Part shown: positions 14,081 to 20,269 of the stretch, piece by piece
Position numbering within the stretch: position 1 is the first letter of the stretch
Layout of the letters: each line of letters starts with the position of its first letter
The notes under the pieces: model-generated
What the model saw: only the letters and a program-made list of their open reading frames with translations
Database searches by the model: none
What the model was told of the DNA's origin: nothing
Position numbers and translations under genes: made by a program
Assembly: GCA_021153265.1 (NCBI GenBank)
Contig: JAGKTU010000032.1
Span: 1 to 20,269 of the forward strand
Direction of reading: 5' to 3'
Origin: Clostridia bacterium
GTDB lineage: Bacteria > Bacillota > Clostridia > Oscillospirales > Oscillospiraceae
DNA length: 20,269 nucleotides

Positions 14081-15145
14081 ATGAAGAATCTGGATAAGTA
14101 TCTGACCCTGCTGGGTGAAGAGGTGGACGGTCTGCTGCTGACCTCCCGCTACAGCCGCCATTATGGTGCCGAGTTCGACATTGCCGAGGCCGTGGCCATT
14201 GTTACCAAGGCTGGCTGCCGCTATTTCACCGACAGCCGCTACATCGAGTCCGCCCAGAATAACATTAAGGGCTTTGAAGTTCTGGAGATGAATCGGGAGA
14301 ACAGCTTCACCAAGCTGCTGAACGAAGCCATCGCTGATTTTGGCGTCTCCAAGTTGGGCTACGAGCAGCAGTATCTGACTGTTGCGGAACTGATACACTT
14401 TGAAAAGGAACTGAAGGCGGAGCTGATCCCCTATGGCAAGCAGATCGCATCCTTCCGTGGTGTCAAGGAGGATTGGGAGCTGGATCTGATGCGCAAGGCG
14501 CAGAACATCACCGACAAGGCTTTCTCCGAGGTCATCACCCGGCTGAAGGCCGGTATGACCGAGCTGGAGCTGCAGGCAGAGCTGATCTACTGCCTGTACA
14601 AGAACGGCGCAACAGGTCTTGCCTTTGATCCTATCGTGGTGTCCGGCCCCAACACCAGCCTGCCCCACGGCGTGGCCGGTGAGCGGGTGATTTGCGAGGG
14701 CGATTTCGTGACCATGGACTTCGGTGCTCAGTACATGGGCTACTGCGCCGATATGACCAGAACCGTTGCCGTGGGCTTCGCCACCGAGGAGATGAAGACC
14801 GTCTACAACACCGTTCTGGAAGCACAGCTGGCAGGTCTGGCAATTTCCAAGGCCGGCGTTCCCGGTAAGGAAGTGGATGCCGCCGCCCGGAAGGTCATTA
14901 CCGATGCCGGTTACGGCCCCTACTTCGGCCACGGCTACGGCCACAGCCTGGGCCTTGAAATCCATGAGGCTCCCAACCCCAACGGCGGTAATGCCGAGGG
15001 CATGCCCCTTAAGTCCATCGCGTCCGCTGAGCCCGGTATCTATCTGCCCGGCAAATTTGGTGTGCGTATCGAGGACGTGTGCATCTATCTGGAGGACGGT
15101 AACGAAAATATTACCCACAGCCCCAAAAATTTGATCATTGTGTAA
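14081..15145 (+). CDS. Xaa-Pro aminopeptidase-like M24 family metallopeptidase
   Basis: Cytosolic dinuclear-metal peptidase that probably removes N-terminal residues preceding proline. The 354-residue product has a creatinase-like N-terminal domain (about 1-130) and a pita-bread catalytic domain. All five metal ligands are visible: Asp213 and Asp224 (in DFGAQYMGYCADMTRT), His288 (in HGYGHSLGLEIHE), Glu317 (in AEPGIY) and Glu331 (in RIEDV). His284 and His295 fill the expected accessory histidine positions. AAAGGAG lies 8 nt before the ATG. The frame opens further upstream inside yqeG, but that has no ribosome binding site. An M24 peptidase immediately before efp is a frequent Firmicutes arrangement. 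Confidence 0.93.
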   Translation: MKNLDKYLTLLGEEVDGLLLTSRYSRHYGAEFDIAEAVAIVTKAGCRYFTDSRYIESAQNNIKGFEVLEMNRENSFTKLLNEAIADFGVSKLGYEQQYLTVAELIHFEKELKAELIPYGKQIASFRGVKEDWELDLMRKAQNITDKAFSEVITRLKAGMTELELQAELIYCLYKNGATGLAFDPIVVSGPNTSLPHGVAGERVICEGDFVTMDFGAQYMGYCADMTRTVAVGFATEEMKTVYNTVLEAQLAGLAISKAGVPGKEVDAAARKVITDAGYGPYFGHGYGHSLGLEIHEAPNPNGGNAEGMPLKSIASAEPGIYLPGKFGVRIEDVCIYLEDGNENITHSPKNLIIV

Positions 15146-15173
15146 GATTCTTTGAGAAATTTGTGATTTCTAC

Positions 15174-15202
15174 TTGAAAAATCTGACGCTTTGCGATACA
15201 AT
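15174..15202 (+). promoter_or_regulatory. sigma-A promoter for efp
   Basis: TTGAAA at 15174-15179 and TACAAT at 15197-15202 are 17 nt apart. The predicted leader of about 60 nt contains a small TTCCC/GGGAA hairpin with a GAGA loop at 15233-15246. Confidence 0.65.
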
Positions 15203-15269
15203 ATATTGGCTAAAGTTATGTACACTATTCGATTCCCGAGAGGGAAGAAAATTTAGGAGGATATCAAAC

Positions 15270-15833
15270 ATGATTTCTGCAGGCGATATTAGAAACGGCA
15301 TTACCTTCGAAATGGACGGCAAGGTTATGCAGGTCATCGAGTTCCAGCACGTCAAGCCCGGTAAGGGTGCGGCTTTCGTTCGCGTCAAGATGCGCAACGT
15401 TATCACCGGCGGCGTGACCGAAACTTCCCTGAACCCCTCTGCCAAGTTCCCCACCGCTTTCATTGAGAGAAAGAAGATGGAGTACTCCTACAACGATGGC
15501 GAGCTGTACTACTTCATGGATCAGGAGACCTTCGAACTGGAGCCCCTGGACGGCAGTGTTCTGGACGACAGCTTCAAGTTCATCAAGGAGAACGATCTGT
15601 GCACCGTCATGAGCTACAAGGGTAAGGTCTTCGGCGTCGAAGTCCCCAACTTTGTTGACCTGGTCGTCACCGAGACCGAGCCCGGTTTCGCTGGCAACAC
15701 CGCTACCAACGTCACCAAGCCCGCTACCGTTGAGACCGGCGCTGAGGTGAAGGTGCCCCTGTTCATCAACGAGGGCGACAAGATCCAGATCGATACCCGC
15801 ACCGGCGAGTACCTGGGCCGTTCCAAGGCTTAA
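15270..15833 (+). CDS. efp: translation elongation factor P
   Basis: EF-P binds between the P and E sites and rescues ribosomes stalled on polyproline stretches. The 187-residue product begins MISAGDIRNGITFEMDGK and has the KOW-like N domain, the central OB domain and the C-terminal DTRTGEYLGR signature. The loop residue that is post-translationally modified in other bacteria is a lysine here, Lys32 in KPGKGAA, the same position as in Bacillus subtilis. None of the lysylation enzymes or the rhamnosyltransferase used elsewhere is encoded in this window. TAGGAGG stands 9 nt before the ATG, and a dedicated promoter precedes it. Confidence 0.97.
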   Translation: MISAGDIRNGITFEMDGKVMQVIEFQHVKPGKGAAFVRVKMRNVITGGVTETSLNPSAKFPTAFIERKKMEYSYNDGELYYFMDQETFELEPLDGSVLDDSFKFIKENDLCTVMSYKGKVFGVEVPNFVDLVVTETEPGFAGNTATNVTKPATVETGAEVKVPLFINEGDKIQIDTRTGEYLGRSKA

Positions 15834-15853
15834 TCTGATTATTTCAACCCTGT

Positions 15854-15884
15854 AGGGGACGATGTCCACATCGTCCCCTCTTTT
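15854..15884 (+). terminator. long GC-rich palindrome after efp: terminator or REP-like repeat
   Basis: An 11-bp perfect stem (AGGGGACGATG at 15854-15864 and its complement at 15869-15879) closes a TCCA loop and is followed by CTTTT. The stem is long enough to terminate but the T-run is short, so read-through into the next gene (no promoter seen for it) is plausible. The sequence frame CTGTAGGGG...CCCC resembles dispersed intergenic palindromes of gut Clostridia. Confidence 0.6.
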
Positions 15885-15901
15885 CAAAAAGGAGTATCAT
15901 T

Positions 15902-16351
15902 ATGACCATTTCTGAAAAGTCCGCATACCTGAAGGGCCTGATGGACGGCCTGAAGCTGAACACCGAATCCGACGAGGGCAAGATGATTGCCGCTATCGTG
16001 GATCTGCTGGGCGATCTGACCCGGAAGGTCACCGACATCGAGGAGACCACCATCGCCATCTCCGATGAGCTGGACGAGATCGAAGAGGATCTGGACGCCA
16101 TCGAGGACTACATCATGGACGAAGAGGATGACTTCGACGACTATGATGAGGACGAGGACGACTGGGACGAGGATGAGGACTACGACGAGGGCTTCGAGTT
16201 CGGCGACGAGGACTCCACCATCTACGAGGTGGTCTGCGCCTGCGGCGAGGTCATCAACTTCGACGAGGACGTTCTGGAAGAAGGCTCTATGATCTGCCCC
16301 AACTGTGGTGAGACTCTGGAGTTCTCTCTGGAAGACGAGGACGAGGAGTAA
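15902..16351 (+). CDS. acidic zinc-ribbon protein resembling the CD1247 family
   Basis: Conserved Clostridia protein of unknown function, resembling proteins annotated with a CD1247 N-terminal domain. Three parts are visible in 149 residues. The first 50 or so are a helical domain beginning MTISEKSAYLKGLMDGLKL. A very acidic linker (about 56-108), nearly all Asp and Glu, follows. A C-terminal zinc ribbon has Cys112-x-Cys114 and Cys132-x2-Cys135 (CPNC). The zinc ribbon suggests contact with nucleic acid or with transcription or translation machinery, and the acidic tract suggests binding to a basic partner, but this is inference. AAAGGAG precedes the ATG. It follows efp by 68 nt, separated by a palindrome, and may be partly co-transcribed with it. 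Confidence 0.85.
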   Translation: MTISEKSAYLKGLMDGLKLNTESDEGKMIAAIVDLLGDLTRKVTDIEETTIAISDELDEIEEDLDAIEDYIMDEEDDFDDYDEDEDDWDEDEDYDEGFEFGDEDSTIYEVVCACGEVINFDEDVLEEGSMICPNCGETLEFSLEDEDEE

Positions 16352-16365
16352 TCCTGCTGTGATCC

Positions 16366-16395
16366 ACTGCCGCGGCGGACTGCCGCGGCAGTTTT
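16366..16395 (+). terminator. Rho-independent terminator after the acidic zinc-ribbon gene
   Basis: An 11-bp GC-rich stem (ACTGCCGCGGC at 16366-16376 with its complement at 16382-16392) with a 5-nt loop is followed by TTTT. It ends the efp region before the tRNA promoter. Confidence 0.9.
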
Positions 16396-16418
16396 CTCAA
16401 AAAAGACAAAGAATTTGC

Positions 16419-16447
16419 TTGACAGAAGCGCGTTTCAATGATATAAT
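16419..16447 (+). promoter_or_regulatory. consensus sigma-A promoter for the tRNA pair
   Basis: TTGACA at 16419-16424 and TATAAT at 16442-16447 match consensus perfectly with a 17-nt spacer. Transcription should start near 16454, about 31 nt before the first tRNA. Confidence 0.88.
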
Positions 16448-16484
16448 GCGCTTCGTGATGGTGCGATGCACCCGCGATTTACAT

Positions 16485-16561
16485 GGGCCTTTAGCTCAGT
16501 TGGTTAGAGCCTCCGGCTCATAACCGGATAGTCCCGGGTTCGAATCCCTGAAGGCCCACCA
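16485..16561 (+). tRNA. tRNA with CAT anticodon (Met, possibly Ile2)
   Basis: A 77-nt cloverleaf with encoded CCA: acceptor stem GGGCCTT/AAGGCCC, D-arm GCTC/GAGC, anticodon stem TCCGG/CCGGA with loop CTCATAA (anticodon CAT) and T-loop TTCGAAT. The acceptor is fully paired at pair 1-72, so it is not an initiator tRNA. It has C4-G69 and C5-G68, which are recognition features for the lysidine enzyme TilS in E. coli, so decoding of AUA as tRNA-Ile2 is possible. The T-stem has a C-T mismatch at its second pair. Confidence 0.93.
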
Positions 16562-16596
16562 GTTTATTCAGGCCTTCCGCCTTACATATAATATAT

Positions 16597-16672
<76 letters not shown>

Positions 16673-16681
16673 CTTTTGCAC

Positions 16682-16712
16682 AAAATGTCGTCCTTAACCG
16701 GACGGCATTTTT
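16682..16712 (+). terminator. Rho-independent terminator of the tRNA unit
   Basis: A 12-bp stem with one G-T pair (AAAATGTCGTCC at 16682-16693 with GGACGGCATTTT at 16700-16711) is followed by further T residues. It separates tRNA transcription from the integrase. Confidence 0.88.
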
Positions 16713-16753
16713 GTTTATTCTATATGAAAATTCTACAATAAGCAAACAACCGT

Positions 16754-16782
16754 TCGACAAACTCTCAATTGTGTGGTACTAT
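16754..16782 (+). promoter_or_regulatory. candidate promoter of the integrase gene
   Basis: TCGACA at 16754-16759 and TACTAT at 16777-16782 are 17 nt apart (5 of 6 and 4 of 6 consensus matches). The -10 box overlaps the left arm of the ACTATTAGT inverted repeat, a position typical of an operator. Transcription would begin near 16789, leaving a leader of about 90 nt that contains the direct repeats. Confidence 0.45.
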
Positions 16783-16881
16783 TAGTGTTAACCGATCCCT
16801 ACTAATCTGTAATAAACATTGTAATAAACTCTGTAATAGCAGATTGTCATACATACTACATTGAAAGGGGTTACTAATAGT
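16778..16881. repeat. 9-bp inverted repeat flanking the integrase control region
   Basis: ACTATTAGT at 16778-16786 and its exact reverse complement ACTAATAGT at 16873-16881 bracket the region. A six-base copy, ACTAAT, lies between them at 16801-16806. The left arm overlaps the candidate -10 box and the right arm overlaps the GTG start codon of the integrase. They may be repressor, excisionase or integrase arm sites. Confidence 0.5.
16808..16841 (+). repeat. three direct repeats of TGTAATAAAC with a 12-bp period
   Basis: Exact copies of TGTAATAAAC start at 16808 and 16820, and a third, diverged copy (TGTAATAGCA) starts at 16832. The 12-bp period is near one helical turn, which favours side-by-side protein binding. 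AATCTG (16804-16809) and CAGATT (16840-16845) form a small inverted repeat around the block. Confidence 0.6.
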
Positions 16882-18058
16882 GACTGAATCTAAACAGCGT
16901 CGAGAGTACGGCAGTGGGTCCATCTCACAGAGGGTCGACGGAACATGGACTGCCAGGATGGTTATCGGTGTCAATGAAAAAGGGAAACCTCGCATCAAAG
17001 CCTTGTATGGCAAGACTGAGAGAGAGGTCAAGAAAAAGCTGAAAGATTTCCAAAAAGAATTCTACAAGAACGACCAGACGGTTGTTCAGCGTAGTACAGT
17101 TGAGAGCTACATGAGAACTTGGCTGTACGAAAACAAGCAAAACCTTTTGAAGCCCAAAAGCTTCGACAGGCTAGAGCAGACAGTTCTGTATCAAGTCATC
17201 CCTCAAATAGGCCACATTCAGTTGGCGGCATTCCAATCCAGTGATGTCCAGGCGATGCTGAATACCCTCAAGAAAAACGGTCTCTCCTACTCCTCTGTCA
17301 AGAAGGCATACGACGCCGTTAACGAATGCTTCCGTACAGGTGTCATTCAGAAAACGGTTTTGTTTAACCCGGCACTTGGCGTAGCTGTTCCGGCAAAGAA
17401 AACTTTTGGTAAGACGGAGATCCGTTACTACAACAATCAAGAGGTTGACAAGCTGTGTGCCGCGGCAACATCAGTTTATTCCAACGGGAAGCGCGTGTAC
17501 AGACTCGGCGACGCGGTCATCGTAGATCTTAACACAGGTCTTCGGCTGGCTGAGCTACTTGCCCTAAAATGGACAGAGGTCGATTTCGTCAACCGCAAGG
17601 TGATTGTTAATTCCACGCGAGTGATTGTTAAAGACAGAAGCGACGGGGCCGAGCATAAGTACACCGTTATCGAACAAGACTCTGCTAAATCCGCAACCAG
17701 TATGCGCGAAGTTGATATGAACGATGCGTGCTACGAAGCGTTAATGCGATTGAAGGAGATTACAGGAGAGTTCGACTATGTGCTGTCTACCAAAGACGGT
17801 AACCCACTTCTTCCGAGATATCTGGACAGAATGCTCCGCAAGATTGCTGTGTCTGCCGGACTTCCAGAAGAAAAGATTTACGGTCTTCATTCTCTTCGTC
17901 ACACATTCGCCAGCCGCCTATTTGCAGCGGGCGAAGATGTTAAAACGGTGAGTGAGCTGCTTGGCCACTCAGACATCACGATCACCTACAACACATACAT
18001 TCACCTAATCAATGAGCAGAAGCGCAGGGCGGTTAACAGCGTACAGACAAAAAGCTAA
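16880..18058 (+). CDS. int: tyrosine-type site-specific integrase
   Basis: Phage or integrative-element recombinase of the Int/Tn916 type, acting on att sites for integration and, with an excisionase, for excision. The 392-residue product has an N-terminal arm-binding region (GSGSISQRVDGTWTARM), a SAM-like core-binding domain (about 70-170) and a C-terminal catalytic domain. The catalytic set is complete: Arg222 in TGLRLAE, His337-x-x-Arg340 in HSLRHTF, His363 in LLGHSD and the nucleophile Tyr373 in NTYIH. The GTG start has AAAGGGG 9 nt upstream and overlaps an inverted-repeat arm. It lies 207 nt after tRNA-Trp and is transcribed away from it. Base composition is more AT-rich than that of the host genes to the left. 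Confidence 0.95.
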   Translation: MTESKQRREYGSGSISQRVDGTWTARMVIGVNEKGKPRIKALYGKTEREVKKKLKDFQKEFYKNDQTVVQRSTVESYMRTWLYENKQNLLKPKSFDRLEQTVLYQVIPQIGHIQLAAFQSSDVQAMLNTLKKNGLSYSSVKKAYDAVNECFRTGVIQKTVLFNPALGVAVPAKKTFGKTEIRYYNNQEVDKLCAAATSVYSNGKRVYRLGDAVIVDLNTGLRLAELLALKWTEVDFVNRKVIVNSTRVIVKDRSDGAEHKYTVIEQDSAKSATSMREVDMNDACYEALMRLKEITGEFDYVLSTKDGNPLLPRYLDRMLRKIAVSAGLPEEKIYGLHSLRHTFASRLFAAGEDVKTVSELLGHSDITITYNTYIHLINEQKRRAVNSVQTKS

Positions 18059-18063
18059 AAAAT

Positions 18064-18100
18064 GGCAGGGACGGTCTCACTCCGTACCCTGCCTATTTTT
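18064..18100 (+). terminator. Rho-independent terminator of the integrase
   Basis: GGCAGGG at 18064-18070 pairs with CCCTGCC at 18087-18093, extended by ACGG/CCGT with one bulged A, and is followed by a T-rich tail (TATTTTTA). It begins 5 nt after the integrase stop. Confidence 0.85.
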
Positions 18101-18239
18101 ATTTCCGGGCAAAATCTGAATAAAACTCAGACCTTGCAAGAGGCTCTCAGAAGCCCTCTAGCGATGCGTATTTTACCCCAACAACTTATAAGAAACGGCT
18201 AGGAAATCAGCGCCTGCCAGAGCCTGCTAGGTAGGGCGG

Positions 18240-18273
18240 TAAAAAGAAGCGGACCATCATACGACAGTCCGCT
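18240..18273 (-). terminator. Rho-independent terminator of the leftward prophage genes
   Basis: On the minus strand AGCGGAC and GTCCGCT (18248-18254 and 18267-18273) form a 7-bp stem with a 12-nt loop, followed by TCTTTTTA. It lies about 65 nt past the stop of the last leftward gene and faces the integrase terminator. Confidence 0.75.
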
Positions 18274-18338
18274 AACTGATAATTACACCTATCTGTACCC
18301 AACACACCCACAAGTCGGGTCACAGATATGGCTTATGC

Positions 18339-18809
18339 TTAGATATTGTATCCACGAATATCTTCGACAAAGGAGTGGTGACGCATATGCTTTTCGTAAG
18401 ATTCCTTGATGATACGAATAGCAATATCGACCTCGCCGTTTGTCATGTTGTTCTTCTTGATGATATCTTCGTACTCCTTGTAGAGCTTGAAAATACGGTG
18501 GAACTGCTCTCTTGTTACAGGTTTGTTTTCATCGATTACTAGGTCAGCAAAGTTGATGATGGTGTTTCTCTTGCTGTCAATCAGCAAGGACAGTGTATCC
18601 TCATTATTCTTATCCAGCTTTGCTTCCAAGTTTTGAATACATTGTCTGTTCTCATCCCTCGCCTTTTCGGCATCGTCGAGTCTTTGATTGACATTAGACA
18701 TCCATGTATCACGCATGGTGATATTATCGTGGCTGTAATGTGCATCAACATTTGAGAGCAGTTTCTGGACGCTAGCATCTCGCATGATGCCGTTGTCACA
18801 AATTCTCAT
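18339..18809 (-). CDS. small helical prophage protein of unknown function
   Basis: A 156-residue, highly charged, mostly helical protein. Residues about 35-75 look like a coiled coil (DDAEKARDENRQCIQNLEAK). The C-terminal part (VTREQFHRIFKLYKEYEDI, then MTNGEVDIAIRIIKESY) resembles small proteins often found next to tail or lysis genes in Firmicutes phages, but I cannot name a function. There is no signal peptide or membrane helix, so it is not itself a holin. Its ATG overlaps the stop of the upstream tail gene by 4 nt (ATGA), so translation is coupled. It is the last gene of the leftward unit, which ends at the terminator at 18240-18273. Confidence 0.78.
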   Translation of the reverse strand: MRICDNGIMRDASVQKLLSNVDAHYSHDNITMRDTWMSNVNQRLDDAEKARDENRQCIQNLEAKLDKNNEDTLSLLIDSKRNTIINFADLVIDENKPVTREQFHRIFKLYKEYEDIIKKNNMTNGEVDIAIRIIKESYEKHMRHHSFVEDIRGYNI

Positions 18810-20224
18810 TCCCTCACCCCCAACAGTTTGATTCTTGTACCTGCACCAATCGCAACACCGATAGAACCGGCTGAAATTGCAGTAATACCCTGTGGGAACG
18901 GTGTCAATGTCGTAGGGTCATAGTTCTCATAAAAGCCTTGAGAAGTTTTTAACATCACAATGGTGTTATTGGTCTGTGTGCTGACTGCATTACGAGATAT
19001 AGCCGTAATGCCCTCATTGTTCTTTTCAAGCATTACTCTATAAAATGTGTATTCGCCGTCATTTTTCGGAATATTGATACTCTCGTGCAAAGAACCTTTG
19101 TCACCGTACACATAGTCAACAACAGAAGCATCAAAATTCACCCTCACATAACCGATGCCTTCGACAGTAGTCGTCGGGTTAAAGCGGAATAACGCAACAG
19201 CCTTTTTCAGGCTAAAAGGATTTCCATTGACATCTGTGGTCAGCCTTACTTGGGCGCAGTCTTCCGGCACGGTGTAGTCCACGATGGTCTCCCACTTTTC
19301 CCCACCGCCACCGGGCATATCTATAGTCTTGAGTTTTGCAATGCCGCCGGGACCAATCGTATCTACAGCAAGAACCTGGTCTGGTTTTGCCTCAATCGGG
19401 AACATGGACGCATCTACCGCATCAAATGTGGGATTGAGAGTCCATTCATCCGCAGCACACATTAACGAATTTGTTCTACCGCCAATATGAGATACAAAAG
19501 ATATATATCTTTTATTCGTACTATACGAATCAAGTGAGCACTCTTGTCTACCATACATGCAAACAATATGAACCCCTGCTTGGATTGCTTCCAGCATTTC
19601 ATCTATGGTCTTATCTGCTGAGTAGGTGATTTCACCACTATCAGAGTAAGTGGTGGAAACATTCACTAATAATATCTGCTTAGGCACATTAGCTAAAGCA
19701 TTATCTACATAGCTTTCCATCGCTTTCTGCATAACAATTTCTTTAGGCAGATAATTTGCAGACAGCTTCGTATAATAATACTGCTTTAAGGTGAAATTTC
19801 TAAGATTGTCTTTTGCCTCAGTACCTGTAACTACAATCCAAACACCATTATGTGGCATTTTCTCTTTCAGTTCATCACTTAGCAAAGTGTAATCTTGAAC
19901 ACAATAAATCTCTGTGAGTCTTGCTGCCATAGCGTTTATTGTCTGCTTCAAATTTACACCATCAAAAGGTTTGAAGCTATAAAAATTGAAGTTTATTTCG
20001 TACCATCCACGAGATGTCATGCCCTCATAAGTTAATGTGTACGATATTTCACTTGTTGTATTAGCTAAGCCTTCGACTGTTAAATAATTTTTATAGTTAC
20101 TGCCAGGATAATTTCTAAAATCATAAATGCAATAACTACCTACATCCACATTTTCAATTACGTTCGTGTACTTTGAGTGAATAACTAAAAGCCAGTAAGT
20201 CCGAATTAACGGATCATACTTCAT
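18806..20224 (-). CDS. putative prophage tail or baseplate-associated protein
   Basis: The 472-residue product is low in Lys/Arg clusters, beta-strand-rich and has no signal peptide or membrane helix. I see an N-terminal beta-rich region (about 1-175), a middle module containing SADKTIDEMLEAIQAGVHIVC (about 205-265), similar in layout to repeats common in Clostridia prophage structural proteins, a glycine-rich joint (GGGGEKWE) and a C-terminal beta-rich domain ending AGTRIKLLGVRE. This fits a tail-tip, baseplate or receptor-binding protein, but no diagnostic motif proves it. The ATG at 20224 has no Shine-Dalgarno. It overlaps the stop of an upstream frame as ATGA, so coupled translation is likely. 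An in-frame TGA 15 nt upstream rules out an earlier start. Confidence 0.72.
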   Translation of the reverse strand: MKYDPLIRTYWLLVIHSKYTNVIENVDVGSYCIYDFRNYPGSNYKNYLTVEGLANTTSEISYTLTYEGMTSRGWYEINFNFYSFKPFDGVNLKQTINAMAARLTEIYCVQDYTLLSDELKEKMPHNGVWIVVTGTEAKDNLRNFTLKQYYYTKLSANYLPKEIVMQKAMESYVDNALANVPKQILLVNVSTTYSDSGEITYSADKTIDEMLEAIQAGVHIVCMYGRQECSLDSYSTNKRYISFVSHIGGRTNSLMCAADEWTLNPTFDAVDASMFPIEAKPDQVLAVDTIGPGGIAKLKTIDMPGGGGEKWETIVDYTVPEDCAQVRLTTDVNGNPFSLKKAVALFRFNPTTTVEGIGYVRVNFDASVVDYVYGDKGSLHESINIPKNDGEYTFYRVMLEKNNEGITAISRNAVSTQTNNTIVMLKTSQGFYENYDPTTLTPFPQGITAISAGSIGVAIGAGTRIKLLGVRE

Positions 20225-20268
20225 AAAACCAGTAGAAATTCAGTCCCAGACAAGGTATAATAGGGACG
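20221..20268 (-). CDS. C-terminal end of an upstream prophage gene (partial)
   Basis: On the minus strand a frame entering from the right edge reads RPYYTLSGTEFLLVL and stops at TGA (20221-20223), overlapping the next gene's ATG as ATGA. The coupling explains why the following gene lacks a ribosome binding site. Only 15 residues are visible, and a second frame is also open here, so the assignment rests on the overlap geometry. Confidence 0.45.
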   Translation of the reverse strand, partial: RPYYTLSGTEFLLVL

Positions 20269-20269
20269 A

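Noticed and set aside
14048..15118. A 356-codon minus-strand frame opposite the M24 peptidase
   Set aside because: The sense gene has complete catalytic residues and a good start. The antisense product has no recognisable motif.
16808..16841. CRISPR-like array
   Set aside because: Only three 10-bp units with 2-bp gaps. There are no spacers and no cas genes, so it is better explained as protein-binding direct repeats.
18101..18239. Possible small RNA or attachment site between the convergent units
   Set aside because: There are a few short imperfect repeats (for example two GCCTGC-YAG copies and TTTTACC/GGTAAAA), but no promoter, no convincing fold and no match to the tRNA-Trp 3' end.

Overview
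The window looks like a chromosomal segment of a low-to-moderate GC Clostridia bacterium, most likely a gut Oscillospirales/Ruminococcaceae-type organism. This rests on gene order (smc-ftsY; yhbY-nadD-yqeK-rsfS; M24 peptidase-efp), strong AGGAGG-type ribosome binding sites, sigma-A promoters that nearly all have 17-nt spacers, and the presence of an acidic CD1247-type protein. Genus cannot be fixed by eye.

Region 1 (1-9880, + strand) is one long housekeeping cluster behind a promoter at 131-159: smc (chromosome condensation), ftsY (SRP receptor), rdgB (nucleotide pool cleaning), yhbY (ribosome-associated RNA binding), a fused nadD-yqeK (NAD synthesis plus HD hydrolase), rsfS (ribosome silencing) and leuS. 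Spacing is tight (15 nt, 3 nt, 14-nt overlap, 94 nt, 15 nt, 26 nt) and no strong terminator lies inside it, so it is probably an operon.

Region 2 (9881-12300) holds rpsU, with a consensus promoter, a structured leader and a strong terminator. It is followed by a monocistronic membrane-bound nucleotide-sugar 4,6-dehydratase of the CapD/WbpM/PglF type for surface polysaccharide.

Region 3 (12333-13520) has two unrecognised minus-strand genes. Region 4 (13520-16395, + strand) carries yqeG, an M24 aminopeptidase, efp and an acidic zinc-ribbon protein. Region 5 (16419-16712) is a two-tRNA unit (CAT and Trp anticodons) with its own promoter and terminator.

Region 6 (from about 16713 to the end) is a mobile element, probably a prophage: a tyrosine integrase just downstream of tRNA-Trp with an unusual repeat-rich control region, then a leftward, translationally coupled set of genes (ATGA overlaps) encoding tail/baseplate-type proteins that converges on the integrase. 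Base composition becomes visibly more AT-rich here. The element continues past the right edge.

I did not find a convincing undescribed defence or RNA system. The points most worth a second look are the integrase control region and element layout, the rpsU leader, the variant motifs in LeuRS, the nadD-yqeK fusion and the extended YhbY. No gene-free stretch exceeds 300 bases. Positions 1-130 and 18101-18239 hold nothing I can name.
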